This document shows, one piece after another, positions 41,083 to 50,139 of a DNA stretch of 64,000 nt (its first letter is position 1; every line of letters starts with the position of its first letter). Source of the DNA: Bacillota bacterium (GTDB taxonomy: Bacteria > Bacillota > Clostridia > Lachnospirales > Lachnospiraceae); contig JAEYPP010000054.1 of assembly GCA_023410575.1 (NCBI GenBank), forward strand, positions 3,254 through 67,253. The letters are read 5' to 3'. The notes under the pieces were generated by a model, which made no database searches, had not been told where the DNA came from, and was given only the letters and a program-made list of their open reading frames with translations. The position numbers were made by a program, and so were the translations under genes.

Positions 41083-42330
41083 TTATTTACGAATCTGACC
41101 ATTCCCAAAGATAACATATTTATTAGAAGTAAGTGCTACCAAGCCCATTGGTCCTCTTGCATGAAGCTTTTGCGTACTAATACCAATTTCAGCACCAAAT
41201 CCAAATTCTCCACCATCTGTAAATCTAGTAGAGGCATTCACATAAACAGCTCCAGAATCAATCTCATTCGTAAACTTCATTGCGTTCTCATATTCTCTTG
41301 TAATGATTGTTTCAGAATGACCGGTGCTGTATTTATTAATATGTGCAATCGCTTCTTCAATATTATCAACAACCTTGACAGAAATCAATCGATCTAAATA
41401 TTCTTTTCCAAAGTCCTCTTCGGTTGCCGCTTCCATCTGTGGACAAACTTTACGTGCACGCTCATCTGCGCGAAACACAATGAGTTTTTCCGTTAAACGC
41501 TCATAAACCTTTGGTAAAAACTCCTCTAAGACTTTACTATGAATTACTAAAGACTCTAAAGTATTACATACGCCTAAACGTTGTGTTTTTGCATTATCAA
41601 TAATATCTAACGCCATATTAAAATCTGCTGACTCGTCAACAAATGCATGACAGTTTCCTGTTCCTGTCTCAATGACTGGAATTGTACTATTTAAAACGAC
41701 AGACTGAATCAAACCTGCTCCACCACGTGGAATTAATAAATCTATGTACTGATTCATCTTCATCATCTTCGTTGCAGTTTCTCTAGAAGTATCCTCTAAT
41801 AACTGAACCGCATTAGGGTTAATTCCTATTTTAGCTAATGCCTCCTGCAATACTTTCACAATCACAATATTCGAGTTGATTGCATCGGTACCTCCACGAA
41901 GAATGACTGCGTTTCCTGTCTTAAAGCAAAGACCGAAGGCATCTGCTGTTACATTCGGTCTGGATTCATAGATAATTCCAATGACACCGATTGGAACACG
42001 TTTATTCATAATCTGAAGCCCAGTCGGAGTGTTTTCCATCGAGATGACCTCACCAATTGGATCCTTTAGCGTTACTACAGAACGAAGTCCATCTGCCATA
42101 CCTTTAATACGATCCGTTGTCAGACGAAGACGATCAACTAAAGATTCCTTTATCTGATGGTCAATTGCGTTCTTAATATCTATTTCATTTCCAGCTAATA
42201 TCTGTGCTGCATTTTCTTCTAATGCATCTGCACAAGCTAGCAATCCATTATTTTTTTCTATCTGTCCCAAACGATTCAACATTGTAGATGCTTCACGAGC
42301 ATTTATTCCTATCTTTTCTAAATATTCCAT
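41083..42330 (-). CDS. proA: Gamma-glutamyl phosphate reductase
   Basis: 415 residues, full length, an aldehyde-dehydrogenase-fold enzyme reducing gamma-glutamyl phosphate to glutamate semialdehyde, the second step of proline synthesis. Signature segments are RVPIGVIGIIYESRPNVTADA near residue 109, LRGGTDAINSN, IPRGGAGLIQ near residue 195, TGNCHAFVDESAD and the catalytic-Cys motif LGVCNTLESLVIH near residue 260, then GAEIGISTQKLHARGPMG near residue 375. It lies downstream of proB on the same strand, but formyl-THF cyclo-ligase and DUF896 genes come between, an unusual arrangement since proB and proA are normally adjacent. Confidence 0.96.
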   Translation of the reverse strand: MEYLEKIGINAREASTMLNRLGQIEKNNGLLACADALEENAAQILAGNEIDIKNAIDHQIKESLVDRLRLTTDRIKGMADGLRSVVTLKDPIGEVISMENTPTGLQIMNKRVPIGVIGIIYESRPNVTADAFGLCFKTGNAVILRGGTDAINSNIVIVKVLQEALAKIGINPNAVQLLEDTSRETATKMMKMNQYIDLLIPRGGAGLIQSVVLNSTIPVIETGTGNCHAFVDESADFNMALDIIDNAKTQRLGVCNTLESLVIHSKVLEEFLPKVYERLTEKLIVFRADERARKVCPQMEAATEEDFGKEYLDRLISVKVVDNIEEAIAHINKYSTGHSETIITREYENAMKFTNEIDSGAVYVNASTRFTDGGEFGFGAEIGISTQKLHARGPMGLVALTSNKYVIFGNGQIRK

Positions 42331-42441
42331 AACACTTTCCTCACTTTCTATAACTTCTACTTATATGCTCCGTTCAATCTTTATAAAATCCTATTACTGT
42401 TTCTTCTATATAGTTTCAAGTGCAAGAATGAACTCCAAAAC

Positions 42442-43005
42442 TTAATAGATTCTTTGTTCGGTCACAATAAAATCCACTTTTTTGTCATATTCATCAGGTT
42501 CTAATGCTTCTATCATCTGAAGTTCATAACATAAGGCAATCTTTGGGCTAATTTCTTGATCATGTTTTTCTAGAAAGCGATCGTAATAACCACCACCATA
42601 TCCAATCCGATTTTTATTATAATCAAACGCTACACCAGGCATAATCATTACTTGATCATGACGCTCCCCAAATACTCCAATTTCATCTGATATTGGCTCG
42701 AGAATACCAAATTTACCGGGGACTAGTTGCTCCAATGATTGGATTTTATAAAATTCAATCATACCATTTGCTATGATTCTTGGTACAAATATCTTTTTGC
42801 CATATTGCAACCCGCTACGAATTAATTCTAGCGTATCTACTTCCGTTCCAAAAGATACATATGTATATATTTCCTGAGCTGAAGCAACAGATTCCAAACG
42901 ATTCAATTGCTCTAAGATACAACGAGATTTTTCTTCCACCATCGTCTCGGAAAGCTGATCACGATTACTTAATATTCTTTTTCGAATTGTTTGCTTGTTC
43001 ATCAT
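42442..43005 (-). CDS. 5-formyltetrahydrofolate cyclo-ligase
   Basis: 187 residues, the usual size. The enzyme (MTHFS) uses ATP to convert 5-formyl-THF to 5,10-methenyl-THF, recycling a storage folate. The family signature is present: IRKRILSNRDQLSETM at the N-terminus with basic residues for phosphate, VPRIIANGMIEFYKI in the middle, and PGVAFDYNKNRIGYGGGYYDRFLE near residue 124 (ATP-binding glycine loop, quoted to mark position). It sits between DUF896 and proA with about 110 bp on one side and 165 bp on the other; the latter gap holds the family 1 repeat fragment. No regulatory element was seen. Confidence 0.92.
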   Translation of the reverse strand: MMNKQTIRKRILSNRDQLSETMVEEKSRCILEQLNRLESVASAQEIYTYVSFGTEVDTLELIRSGLQYGKKIFVPRIIANGMIEFYKIQSLEQLVPGKFGILEPISDEIGVFGERHDQVMIMPGVAFDYNKNRIGYGGGYYDRFLEKHDQEISPKIALCYELQMIEALEPDEYDKKVDFIVTEQRIY

Positions 43006-43088
43006 GCTTTCCCCCTTTAGATGTTAATAGATATGAAAATTGCTTATGATAATAAGACAAGTCCTATCACCATAAGCTTGATAAATAT

Positions 43089-43168
43089 TTCATTCAAGCG
43101 AGAGCGTGTTGTGGATGAATTATGCTTTGGCATATCATGCTCTCAAAAGTTCTTTTTGCAAAATGACG
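43089..43168. repeat. Palindromic repeat element, family 1, right-half fragment
   Basis: Eighty bases match the right half of the family: TTCATTCAAGCGAGAGCGTG at 43089, then GATGAATTATG, ending in TTTTTGCAAAATGACG. The complementary left arm is missing, so this is a truncated copy that can no longer fold into the full hairpin. It lies between the DUF896 and formyl-THF cyclo-ligase genes. Confidence 0.85.
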
Positions 43169-43170
43169 CC

Positions 43171-43386
43171 CTAGTTAAGCTTTTTTGCTTTTTCTGAAAG
43201 ATCCGTTACCGAACCATCCTTTTCTAAAATGCTAATATTGTTTAACTGACCACGCATATTAGCACGAATTGCCGCTACATATTCTGTGCGCAATCTCAAC
43301 TGCTCCGCTTTTTCATCTTCCGTTAAGCCCTCTGCTTGTGACTTATGATATAACTCATTTATTCTAGTAATTCTTGAATCGTCCAT
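43171..43386 (-). CDS. DUF896 family protein (YnzC-like)
   Basis: 71 residues. The N-terminal half RITRINELYHKSQAEGLTEDEKAEQLRLR is the DUF896 helical hairpin (residues 5-33), with the strongly conserved INELYHK and LTEDE segments, followed by a short YVAAIRANMRGQL extension. In Bacillus subtilis the homologue YnzC is a small SOS-linked protein of unknown function. It is encoded between proB and formyl-THF cyclo-ligase on the same strand. The gene is intact with GGAGTAAAG before the ATG. Confidence 0.92.
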   Translation of the reverse strand: MDDSRITRINELYHKSQAEGLTEDEKAEQLRLRTEYVAAIRANMRGQLNNISILEKDGSVTDLSEKAKKLN

Positions 43387-43572
43387 TTTCTTTACTCCTA
43401 TTACTATTTTGCTTAATAATAAACAATGTCTATTATATTAGCTGTGTACCTCTTTGGTTGCCTACTCATATTTTGCATTCTATTTTACCGAAATACTCTG
43501 TAAAATGCAAACACATTTCATATTTTCCACATTTTTTTAAATTAGAGGTAAGTTCACTTTATTTTTTTCTAC

Positions 43573-44433
43573 TTATTCTCTTGGATACTGAGCTGTTACT
43601 ATGTAGTCTATGAGATGAAAGTTCTTATTTTTATGAGCACAAAACAAGGTTCCAACATTGTCACCATTAATGATGTGTCGAATTGTACTGGTATGTTCCC
43701 CATTTGCAATGACCATATCGGCACCAGAATCTGTAGCTATTTGAGCTGCAGAAATTTTAGTAGACATCCCACCTGTACCAAGAGAAGATCCTGCTCCTTT
43801 TCCCATTGCTAAAATACAATCATCAATTTCATCAACGATATCAATAAACTTAGCATCTGGATTTGCTTTCGGATCATCGGTATAAAGTCCATCGATATCG
43901 GATAATAGAATTAACAAGTCCGCATGAATTAATGCTGCAACGATCGCTGATAACGTATCATTGTCCCCGAAGCCAAGTGCTTCAATTTCATCCGTAGAAA
44001 CGGTATCATTTTCGTTAACAATTGGAATCACGCCAAGTTTTAATAATTCGTCAAATGTATTTTTTGCATTTTTACGACTAATATCATTAATCATCGTATG
44101 CTTTGTCATCAAAATCTGAGCCGTCATCTGATTGTATTCTGCAAATAATTTCTGATAAACCATCATCAGTCTTGCCTGACCAACTGCTGCACATGCTTGT
44201 TTTACCGATAATTCCGTTGGTTTTTCCTTTAATCCAATCGATTTACGACCGACAGCTATCGCACCAGAAGAAACTAGTACCACTTCTTTTCCTTGATTCG
44301 ACAAATCTGTTAACAAGCGAACTAATTTTTCCATCTTCGTTAGATTTAAATCTTCTGTCGCCTCATGTGTTAATGACGATGAACCAATTTTAATAACAAT
44401 ACGCTTTTTATCCTTAAGGCTAGATCTCAACAT
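43573..44433 (-). CDS. proB: Glutamate 5-kinase
   Basis: About 286 residues, an amino-acid-kinase fold enzyme that phosphorylates the gamma-carboxyl of glutamate, the first and feedback-controlled step of proline synthesis. Motifs are RIVIKIGSSSLTHEA near the start, VLVSSGAIAVGRKSIGL near residue 50, PIVNENDTVSTDEIE near residue 130 and GTGGMSTKISAAQIATDSGADM near residue 205. It ends after the kinase domain and lacks the C-terminal PUA domain of E. coli ProB, as do many Firmicute enzymes. I start at the ATG at 44433, which has GGGGGA before it; an in-frame ATG five codons upstream overlaps that site. It heads the proB-DUF896-fthC-proA group. Confidence 0.94.
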   Translation of the reverse strand: MLRSSLKDKKRIVIKIGSSSLTHEATEDLNLTKMEKLVRLLTDLSNQGKEVVLVSSGAIAVGRKSIGLKEKPTELSVKQACAAVGQARLMMVYQKLFAEYNQMTAQILMTKHTMINDISRKNAKNTFDELLKLGVIPIVNENDTVSTDEIEALGFGDNDTLSAIVAALIHADLLILLSDIDGLYTDDPKANPDAKFIDIVDEIDDCILAMGKGAGSSLGTGGMSTKISAAQIATDSGADMVIANGEHTSTIRHIINGDNVGTLFCAHKNKNFHLIDYIVTAQYPRE

Positions 44434-44559
44434 TTGTATGTCCCCCATATTTCACTAAATAATTGTAATGAATAATTAGAGATATTGTATCACTCAAATA
44501 AAATCTTAACAAGTACATATTTCCCACTTATACATAAATATGGAGGATCTAAAATTTAC

Positions 44560-45276
44560 TCATAATTTATATTTGATTTTTATTCGAGTAATTTTATGAT
44601 TCAATGGTTCATATATGAAATACAAAAATATAACCGTTGCTATCGCATGAATAAAATCAAACGGAATTCCTTGAATATAAGCTAATTTTAATGCTCCAAC
44701 TGTTAAATGAGAATAAAACATAAGAACCGATGCAAAATTCATAATACCACCATAGATAATGAAAGTAGCAATAAATCCATAAAAACATAGGATGAATTTG
44801 GTATGTTTTCTACCCAAAAAAATAATACCTGCTATAAATCCTACAAGTCCAAAACAAAACATCTGCCACACTGTCCATGGTCCTTGTCCATAATAAAAAT
44901 TGGATACAAAACCCGTCAAGACACCTACTAAGAATCCATCCATAGGACCTAATAAGATTGCTGCCATGATAACAACCGCTAACACTGGTTTAAACTGAGG
45001 TACAAAGAAAAACGTAATTCGACCAAGTGTTGCAATTGCTGATAGCGAAGCAATTAGAATGAGCCTTCTACTGCTGAAAGAATTGTAATTCATACGAACA
45101 AAAAAGGGAATTGCTGATGCAGATATCATTAACATGCTAATCAGATAATATTTACGATCATCAAAAAAAACAACGCCAACCCATATTACAATTGGAATTA
45201 GTACAAAAACAACAAGTAGTGAACTTATCCATACAGCTTTTTTCTTTTCTATATTTTTCATCTTCTCATTCTCCAT
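44560..45276 (-). CDS. ECF transporter S component, probable cobalamin specificity subunit
   Basis: 238 residues with six or so membrane helices. S components bind the vitamin directly and dock on the EcfT-EcfAA' module. The family pattern is the LIASLSAIATLGRITFFFVP segment near residue 70 followed by FKPVLAVVIMAAILLGPMDGFLVG and FGLVGFIAGIIF (in parts). Specificity is inferred from context: it is the last gene of an operon that begins with a cobalamin riboswitch and carries two transcobalamin-like proteins, as expected for a CbrT/CblT-type B12 subunit. The start overlaps the end of the ATPase gene by 11 bp, so translation is coupled. A related precursor such as cobinamide is a possible alternative ligand. 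Confidence 0.75.
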   Translation of the reverse strand: MENEKMKNIEKKKAVWISSLLVVFVLIPIVIWVGVVFFDDRKYYLISMLMISASAIPFFVRMNYNSFSSRRLILIASLSAIATLGRITFFFVPQFKPVLAVVIMAAILLGPMDGFLVGVLTGFVSNFYYGQGPWTVWQMFCFGLVGFIAGIIFLGRKHTKFILCFYGFIATFIIYGGIMNFASVLMFYSHLTVGALKLAYIQGIPFDFIHAIATVIFLYFIYEPLNHKITRIKIKYKL

Positions 45277-46918
45277 CTGTTCTTAAACTGCATGCTTTTG
45301 CATACTCTATTACCTCTTCTTCCAATACAAATGACTCATTGACCTTACGTGCGATTTTGCTAGTGGTTGATGTATAGAAATAATTATGACTTAATAGGTT
45401 TTTTGTAGGTCCTTTTTCAATAATCCTACCATCGAAGAGAAAGTAAGAAATATTTGTATTACTTGCACAGAACTCAATATCATGACTTACGATCACAATT
45501 GTAGTCCCTAGCTCATTTAAACGTCTCAGAATTTCAGCAATCTTCTTTTTCATAAGTTTGTCTACACCTTTAGTCGGTTCATCCAATAATAACAATTCTG
45601 GTTTTGTCATAACAACTTTAGCTAATGCTAATAGTTGTTGCTGACCACCTGATAAATCATAAGGATGTTGCTTTAATAATCCATCTAACATAAATTCCCT
45701 TGCATATGGTTCATAATTAAATGCAATGCATTTTAACTCTTCCTCAACAGTTGATTTTGTAAAGAGATCCTGAGGATTTTGTGGTAACATTGAAATCTTT
45801 CGTTTAAATTGTCTGATTGGATCAGAATCCTTGGAAATAACAATTTTTCCACGATAAGGTTTCTCTAGGTTACATAATAAGGATAGAACAGTTGTTTTTC
45901 CCTGCCCATTTGCTCCTAAAAAAGATATATAATCACCAGAATAAATTGTAAAAGCAAAGTCCTTTAATATATCTTTTCCATCTCGCTCATACCGAAACCA
46001 TAAATTTTTCATCGTTACAATTGGCACCGTATGATGGTGTAATATCTCGTATTTGCGTTGAGTTGTCTGTGCCTGCTTTGATGGAGCAAGCTTTCTAAAC
46101 GCTTCTTCAACACAATTCTTTGCTTCTTTGATTGTGAAACAATCATAACGATTACATAATTTCATAGGGAGCATTACTTGTGATGGTAAAAATTCAAGTA
46201 ACTGGGACTTTTGCATTCTTAGTGTTTTTACCATGTCTTCTTTATCCCCACAATACAAAAGCTTTGACTCATGTAAAACAATACAACGATCTGCTCTTGA
46301 TAAGGCTTCATCCAATCGATGTTCAGATAGTACAATCGTCGTACCAAATTCATCATTTACTCGTTTTAAAAGTGCAATAAAATTCTCGGTTGCAATCGGG
46401 TCCAACTGAGAGGTTGGTTCATCAAGTAATACTAGTTCAGGTTGTGCAATCATGACTGCCGCCAAATTTAAGATCTGTTTTTGCCCTCCTGATAATTCAT
46501 GGACTGATTGCTCAAGCCAGTCTGAAATACCAAAGAATACCGCCATTTCTGCAACACGTCTTCGAATTTCTTCATTTGGGATTCCTAAATTCTCTAATGT
46601 AAAAGCAAGTTCATGCCATACTTTATCCGTTACAATTTGGTGTTCTGGACTCTGAGAAACATATCCGATGATAGATGCATCCTCCCGTTTCGATAAAGAA
46701 AGTAGATTCACACCATTTAAAAGTAACTCTCCAGATAACTCTCCTTCCGGACGAATTGCTGATTTCATAAGTTTTAATAATGTTGATTTACCACTGCCTG
46801 TCTCACCAAAGATTAGTACAAATTCCCCCTTTTCTATCATAATATTTATAGACTCTAAGTTTTTTTTGTTAGATAAAGCATAGGTAAATGTCAGATTTTT
46901 CGTCTCAAGATATGCCAC
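45266..46918 (-). CDS. ECF transporter ATPase, fused A-A' (two ABC cassettes)
   Basis: About 550 residues with both ECF ATPases in one chain. Cassette 1: Walker A GETGSGKST, signature LSGGQKQILNLAAVM, Walker B LVLLDEPTSQLD, switch His SEHRLDEA. Cassette 2: GANGQGKTT, LSGGQQQLLALAKVV, LLLLDEPTKGVD, VSHDIEF. A 60-residue linker with an acidic and basic mix joins them. Most ECF systems use separate EcfA and EcfA' proteins; single-chain fusions occur in dedicated transporters. The GTG at 46918 with AAAGGAGGAATTACT before it is the likely start, overlapping the EcfT gene by 28 bp. It powers uptake by the adjacent T and S components. Confidence 0.9.
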   Translation of the reverse strand: MAYLETKNLTFTYALSNKKNLESINIMIEKGEFVLIFGETGSGKSTLLKLMKSAIRPEGELSGELLLNGVNLLSLSKREDASIIGYVSQSPEHQIVTDKVWHELAFTLENLGIPNEEIRRRVAEMAVFFGISDWLEQSVHELSGGQKQILNLAAVMIAQPELVLLDEPTSQLDPIATENFIALLKRVNDEFGTTIVLSEHRLDEALSRADRCIVLHESKLLYCGDKEDMVKTLRMQKSQLLEFLPSQVMLPMKLCNRYDCFTIKEAKNCVEEAFRKLAPSKQAQTTQRKYEILHHHTVPIVTMKNLWFRYERDGKDILKDFAFTIYSGDYISFLGANGQGKTTVLSLLCNLEKPYRGKIVISKDSDPIRQFKRKISMLPQNPQDLFTKSTVEEELKCIAFNYEPYAREFMLDGLLKQHPYDLSGGQQQLLALAKVVMTKPELLLLDEPTKGVDKLMKKKIAEILRRLNELGTTIVIVSHDIEFCASNTNISYFLFDGRIIEKGPTKNLLSHNYFYTSTTSKIARKVNESFVLEEEVIEYAKACSLRTDGE

Positions 46919-47814
46919 AGTAATTCCTCCTTTATGTCCATTAGAAAAGGGATCAAACAAAAAAATGTAAATATAAAATAGAACACAAATCCATGCATCA
47001 ATGTTCTCGGGTAAATTATGCTTGGAAAATAATGAACTGTATAATATGAGGTAAACAATCCAATAAGAATAAGTAGAAATAAACCAACTTCACCCCAAAA
47101 ATATTTCCAATCCAAATGTGTCATTCTACTATTTTGATAATAAGTTCTACCCTTTAACGTAAATCCTCTAGCTTTCATTGAATCTGAAGTTTCAATCGCA
47201 TTCTCTAAACACCAAGTAATCAAAGCAGAAATCAGTGAGATTCCATTCATGATACGAAGCAAAGGATTTCCGGATTTTGTATCTTGCCCAATACATTTTT
47301 GAGCACGCTCAATGTTATGATATTGTTTCCGATACATTGGAACAAAACGAAATGCCATCGTTAGTAATAAAGAACCAATCGGAAGAAGTCGTGAAAAAAT
47401 ACAAATTAATTTATCTTCAGTTATTATCATATGAAAGATTTGAAAATACAGAATAATATCATAAATCATGAGTCCAGACATTAAGCCAAACAGTATTGAT
47501 TCTAATGTGATCGGGTTGTTATTCATATAACAAAGAATTGTAACTCCCTGATGATTAAATAATGGATTAATGAGACAAACCATAAGTGCGATTGGAAGTA
47601 ACTTTCCATTCATAATTAACTGTCTTCTGCCACCAAGATAAACTGAATATAGAAAAGAAGTAAGAAAGGCAACGGCTAAAATGACTGGATGCATACTAAA
47701 CATTATAAGAATTATCACAACCAAAAAGTAGAGAAAACTTACATATGGGTGAATTCGAAAAAATCTTGATCTTTTCAGTCTACTTTGTGTCATCAAGCCA
47801 CTCACACCCCACAT
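46891..47814 (-). CDS. ECF transporter transmembrane T component
   Basis: About 307 residues with five to six helices. The two short conserved coupling motifs of EcfT are visible: the Ala-Arg-Gly-type motif appears in SDSMKARGFTLKGRTYY near residue 210, and the helix before it (ERAQKCIGQDTKSGNPLLRI) carries the first. EcfT links the ATPases to the S component and toppling of S drives vitamin entry. The start is uncertain: the ATG at 47814 lies within the previous gene, 35 bp before its stop, and another in-frame ATG is at 47793. Overlaps on both sides show it is made from the same mRNA as its neighbours. Confidence 0.88.
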   Translation of the reverse strand: MWGVSGLMTQSRLKRSRFFRIHPYVSFLYFLVVIILIMFSMHPVILAVAFLTSFLYSVYLGGRRQLIMNGKLLPIALMVCLINPLFNHQGVTILCYMNNNPITLESILFGLMSGLMIYDIILYFQIFHMIITEDKLICIFSRLLPIGSLLLTMAFRFVPMYRKQYHNIERAQKCIGQDTKSGNPLLRIMNGISLISALITWCLENAIETSDSMKARGFTLKGRTYYQNSRMTHLDWKYFWGEVGLFLLILIGLFTSYYTVHYFPSIIYPRTLMHGFVFYFIFTFFCLIPFLMDIKEELLWHILRRKI

Positions 47815-49357
47815 CTCTTCCTAAATCGCAGGTATATCTCCATTTGATTTCTTCACCATCAGATAAAACATAACGAGAGCATCCATAATTTGGATACCAT
47901 CCATTGACGCTATACATCCAACCAGATAAATTACCACAATCAAATTCATATAAATTATTAATTCCTTCGATGTAATTCGAATTATAGATTGGTGTCATTG
48001 AGTATTCCATTGGTATTCCAGCTTTTTGTGTTTCTCTCAAAAGGACATCAAAAACTGACTCACCTTCGTAAAATATGACTTTTTTACTTTTCATAATATA
48101 ACCATCATCCGGAACATAGGAAGCCTTTGTACTGTTTAAATCGTTTAGATTATCTTTAATTGTTAAGCAATCAATCGACAACGTACAACTATATGCCTTT
48201 TTATGATTGACTACTTGATTTTCTGGTTCTACTGGTAATGGCTTCCCCTCTGGAACAGGATCTGTCTCGTACTGATCTTTTAAGCTCTGAGTTCCATTAG
48301 AAACAATACGATTAGGATTCGTTGTATTAGAGGATGATGTTAAAGAGCCTGCTTGCCCAGATGGTTTTCTATCTTCTATCATGGTTTGATCTGTTGTGTT
48401 GCTATCCACAGTATCCTTCGTAGTCATCTCTAAGGAGTTATCCTTATCACTATTATTTACACCCAAGGATGTATTTTCTTTATCTAGAACTTCAACCTTA
48501 CTTAAGGAATCACGTTCAGCATTCTCCACTAGTTCTTCCATCGTTGACCTATCACTTTGAGAAGAAGATTGGTTTTCCTTTGAAATTTCTGTATGTATCT
48601 CATCCCCTATTTGATTAACACTGCCTGATTGATTCATGTCAGACGTTTGCTGCGTTACTGAAGAGGAATCTAAATTGCCTTCCTTATGTTCCTCCATTAT
48701 GGTTGACTTACTATTGTCAGGCTGTATTAAAAGGTCAGGGGTTAATTCTGGCTGATTTAAATCCGCCAAGGAATTTAATGTCGCTACCGCCACTTTATTC
48801 TTACTATCCAAAGCAAGACATAGAATGCCTTCCGTTTCATATACAGGATATGAAATTTCTACACCATCTTCTATGAGATTAACGATAGGATTAGCTAAAA
48901 AGGATAAGACTTCATCTTTTAACTGATATAGGACAATATCTTCCGTGTTTTGGTGAAATATTTTTATAGTTAATACCGGATATCCATTGAGATTAATATC
49001 TTTAGAAAACTGAAATGCAAATACATCACTGGCATCTAAACACTCAGACACTTTCTCTTCCCATTGTCCTGTCTCATATATTGTCAGATTCGTTTCATAA
49101 ATGGATTGAATCGTTCCAACATCATAAAACCATTCGTAAGCCACACGATCAGTATTACCATAGATTGTTAGCATCTTATCATTACTTAGTGCCTCTTTGA
49201 ACTGTGTTTGAATTTCCTTATTACTTACTGAAAGTTCAGATGGTGTTCCATTCCATTTGATACCAAAAATTTGAACAGCAACAACGATACACAGAATTAA
49301 AATTGGCAACAATACCTTTGCGTATTTTTTTAACTTGTATTTCTTTTCTTCGTTCAT
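47780..49357 (-). CDS. Membrane-anchored DUF4430 (transcobalamin-like) protein
   Basis: 525 residues. One N-terminal helix (about 11-30) anchors it; residues about 35-200 are a mixed domain; 210-390 is a long Ser/Thr/Asn/Gln-rich linker; residues about 420-520 are a DUF4430 domain related to the beta-domain of transcobalamin and intrinsic factor. The DUF4430 pattern is GESVFDVLLRETQKAGIPMEY, YEFDCGNLSGWMYSVNGWYPNY and SRYVLSDGEEIKWRYTCDLG (quoted in parts). It is next to EcfT, so it probably passes captured cobalamin to the transporter at the cell surface. The linker could span the cell wall. Function is inferred from fold and operon position. Confidence 0.8.
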   Translation of the reverse strand: MNEEKKYKLKKYAKVLLPILILCIVVAVQIFGIKWNGTPSELSVSNKEIQTQFKEALSNDKMLTIYGNTDRVAYEWFYDVGTIQSIYETNLTIYETGQWEEKVSECLDASDVFAFQFSKDINLNGYPVLTIKIFHQNTEDIVLYQLKDEVLSFLANPIVNLIEDGVEISYPVYETEGILCLALDSKNKVAVATLNSLADLNQPELTPDLLIQPDNSKSTIMEEHKEGNLDSSSVTQQTSDMNQSGSVNQIGDEIHTEISKENQSSSQSDRSTMEELVENAERDSLSKVEVLDKENTSLGVNNSDKDNSLEMTTKDTVDSNTTDQTMIEDRKPSGQAGSLTSSSNTTNPNRIVSNGTQSLKDQYETDPVPEGKPLPVEPENQVVNHKKAYSCTLSIDCLTIKDNLNDLNSTKASYVPDDGYIMKSKKVIFYEGESVFDVLLRETQKAGIPMEYSMTPIYNSNYIEGINNLYEFDCGNLSGWMYSVNGWYPNYGCSRYVLSDGEEIKWRYTCDLGRDVGCEWLDDTK

Positions 49358-49384
49358 ATTGCCTCCTTAAACATCAAAATAGCG

Positions 49385-50002
49385 TTATGGAACAATATAC
49401 ATTCCATCTTTACATACTATATTATTTTTTTGAATTGATATCGAATTACTTTCATCAATCGTTGCAAATGTTGCTTGAGAAAAGGTGATTGGAATCGTTT
49501 CTCCTTTGCTACAACTATCCCTCACCTTGAATTCGATACGAAACAGCACATCTTTTCCTTCTGGTAGATGTTCAAATTGCAGTGCAGCATTACCTGCAGT
49601 CATATCCAGATACATGGTTCTAATCAAACCATCCCGATTCGCTAAAGCAGCCTCATAACTCCACTCTGGTAATATCTTACTAGACATCGTTTGATTCTCA
49701 ATCGTAATATTCCCTTGTTTTAGCTGAATAAATTCTAATTGAGTAGGATCAAATTTTAGTTCGAAACTAACTGCTGGATATATGCCAGGAAAATTTCCTG
49801 CAATTACATCTACTGTTACATAATTTCCCGGAAGTAATATTGCATCAGCTAATGCAATATGGAATAATTTTGAAGGCGGATTCGTATCTTTTTGCTTTTT
49901 TTTAATAAAACACATTATAACTATGAGCACTAAAACCCCAATCAACACAAGAATTAACAAGGTTCTGACTCTTTTTTTATTACTTAATTCTATTTTTTTC
50001 AT
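49385..50002 (-). CDS. Membrane-anchored cohesin-like domain protein
   Basis: 205 residues: a basic N-terminus (KKIELSNKKR), one membrane helix (about 12-33), then a single cohesin-type beta-sandwich at about 45-195. The cohesin pattern is LLPGNYVTVDVIAGNFPGIY, FELKFDPTQLEFIQLKQGN and a MTAGNAALQF strand, ending with VLFRIEFKVRD (in parts). Cohesins bind dockerins; the upstream gene in the same operon encodes a protein with a dockerin, so this looks like its membrane receptor. The protein lies 27 bp before the anchored DUF4430 gene and 137 bp after the 887-residue gene, with a stem-loop (50045-50110) in between. I judge the cohesin fold likely, partner choice inferred. Confidence 0.72.
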   Translation of the reverse strand: MKKIELSNKKRVRTLLILVLIGVLVLIVIMCFIKKKQKDTNPPSKLFHIALADAILLPGNYVTVDVIAGNFPGIYPAVSFELKFDPTQLEFIQLKQGNITIENQTMSSKILPEWSYEAALANRDGLIRTMYLDMTAGNAALQFEHLPEGKDVLFRIEFKVRDSCSKGETIPITFSQATFATIDESNSISIQKNNIVCKDGMYIVP

Positions 50003-50044
50003 TTAATCTACCCAAATTGTGCCTTTCTGACCATACTTAATCAT

Positions 50045-50110
50045 AGAAAGGCTGTTACCGAATGCAAAATCGACATAACAAGTCTTCTGCATATTGCAAC
50101 AGCCCCTTTC
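50045..50110 (-). other. Intercistronic stem-loop in the cobalamin operon
   Basis: GAAAGGCTGTTACC at 50045 pairs with GCAACAGCCCCTTTC at 50096 over about 12 bp with a two-base bulge, loop about 37 bases. No T-run follows on the minus strand. It sits between the abundant secreted-protein gene and the membrane-protein genes and may stabilise or process the mRNA so that their levels differ. Confidence 0.5.
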
Positions 50111-50139
50111 TCTTTTTGGTAATAAATATATGTATTCTA

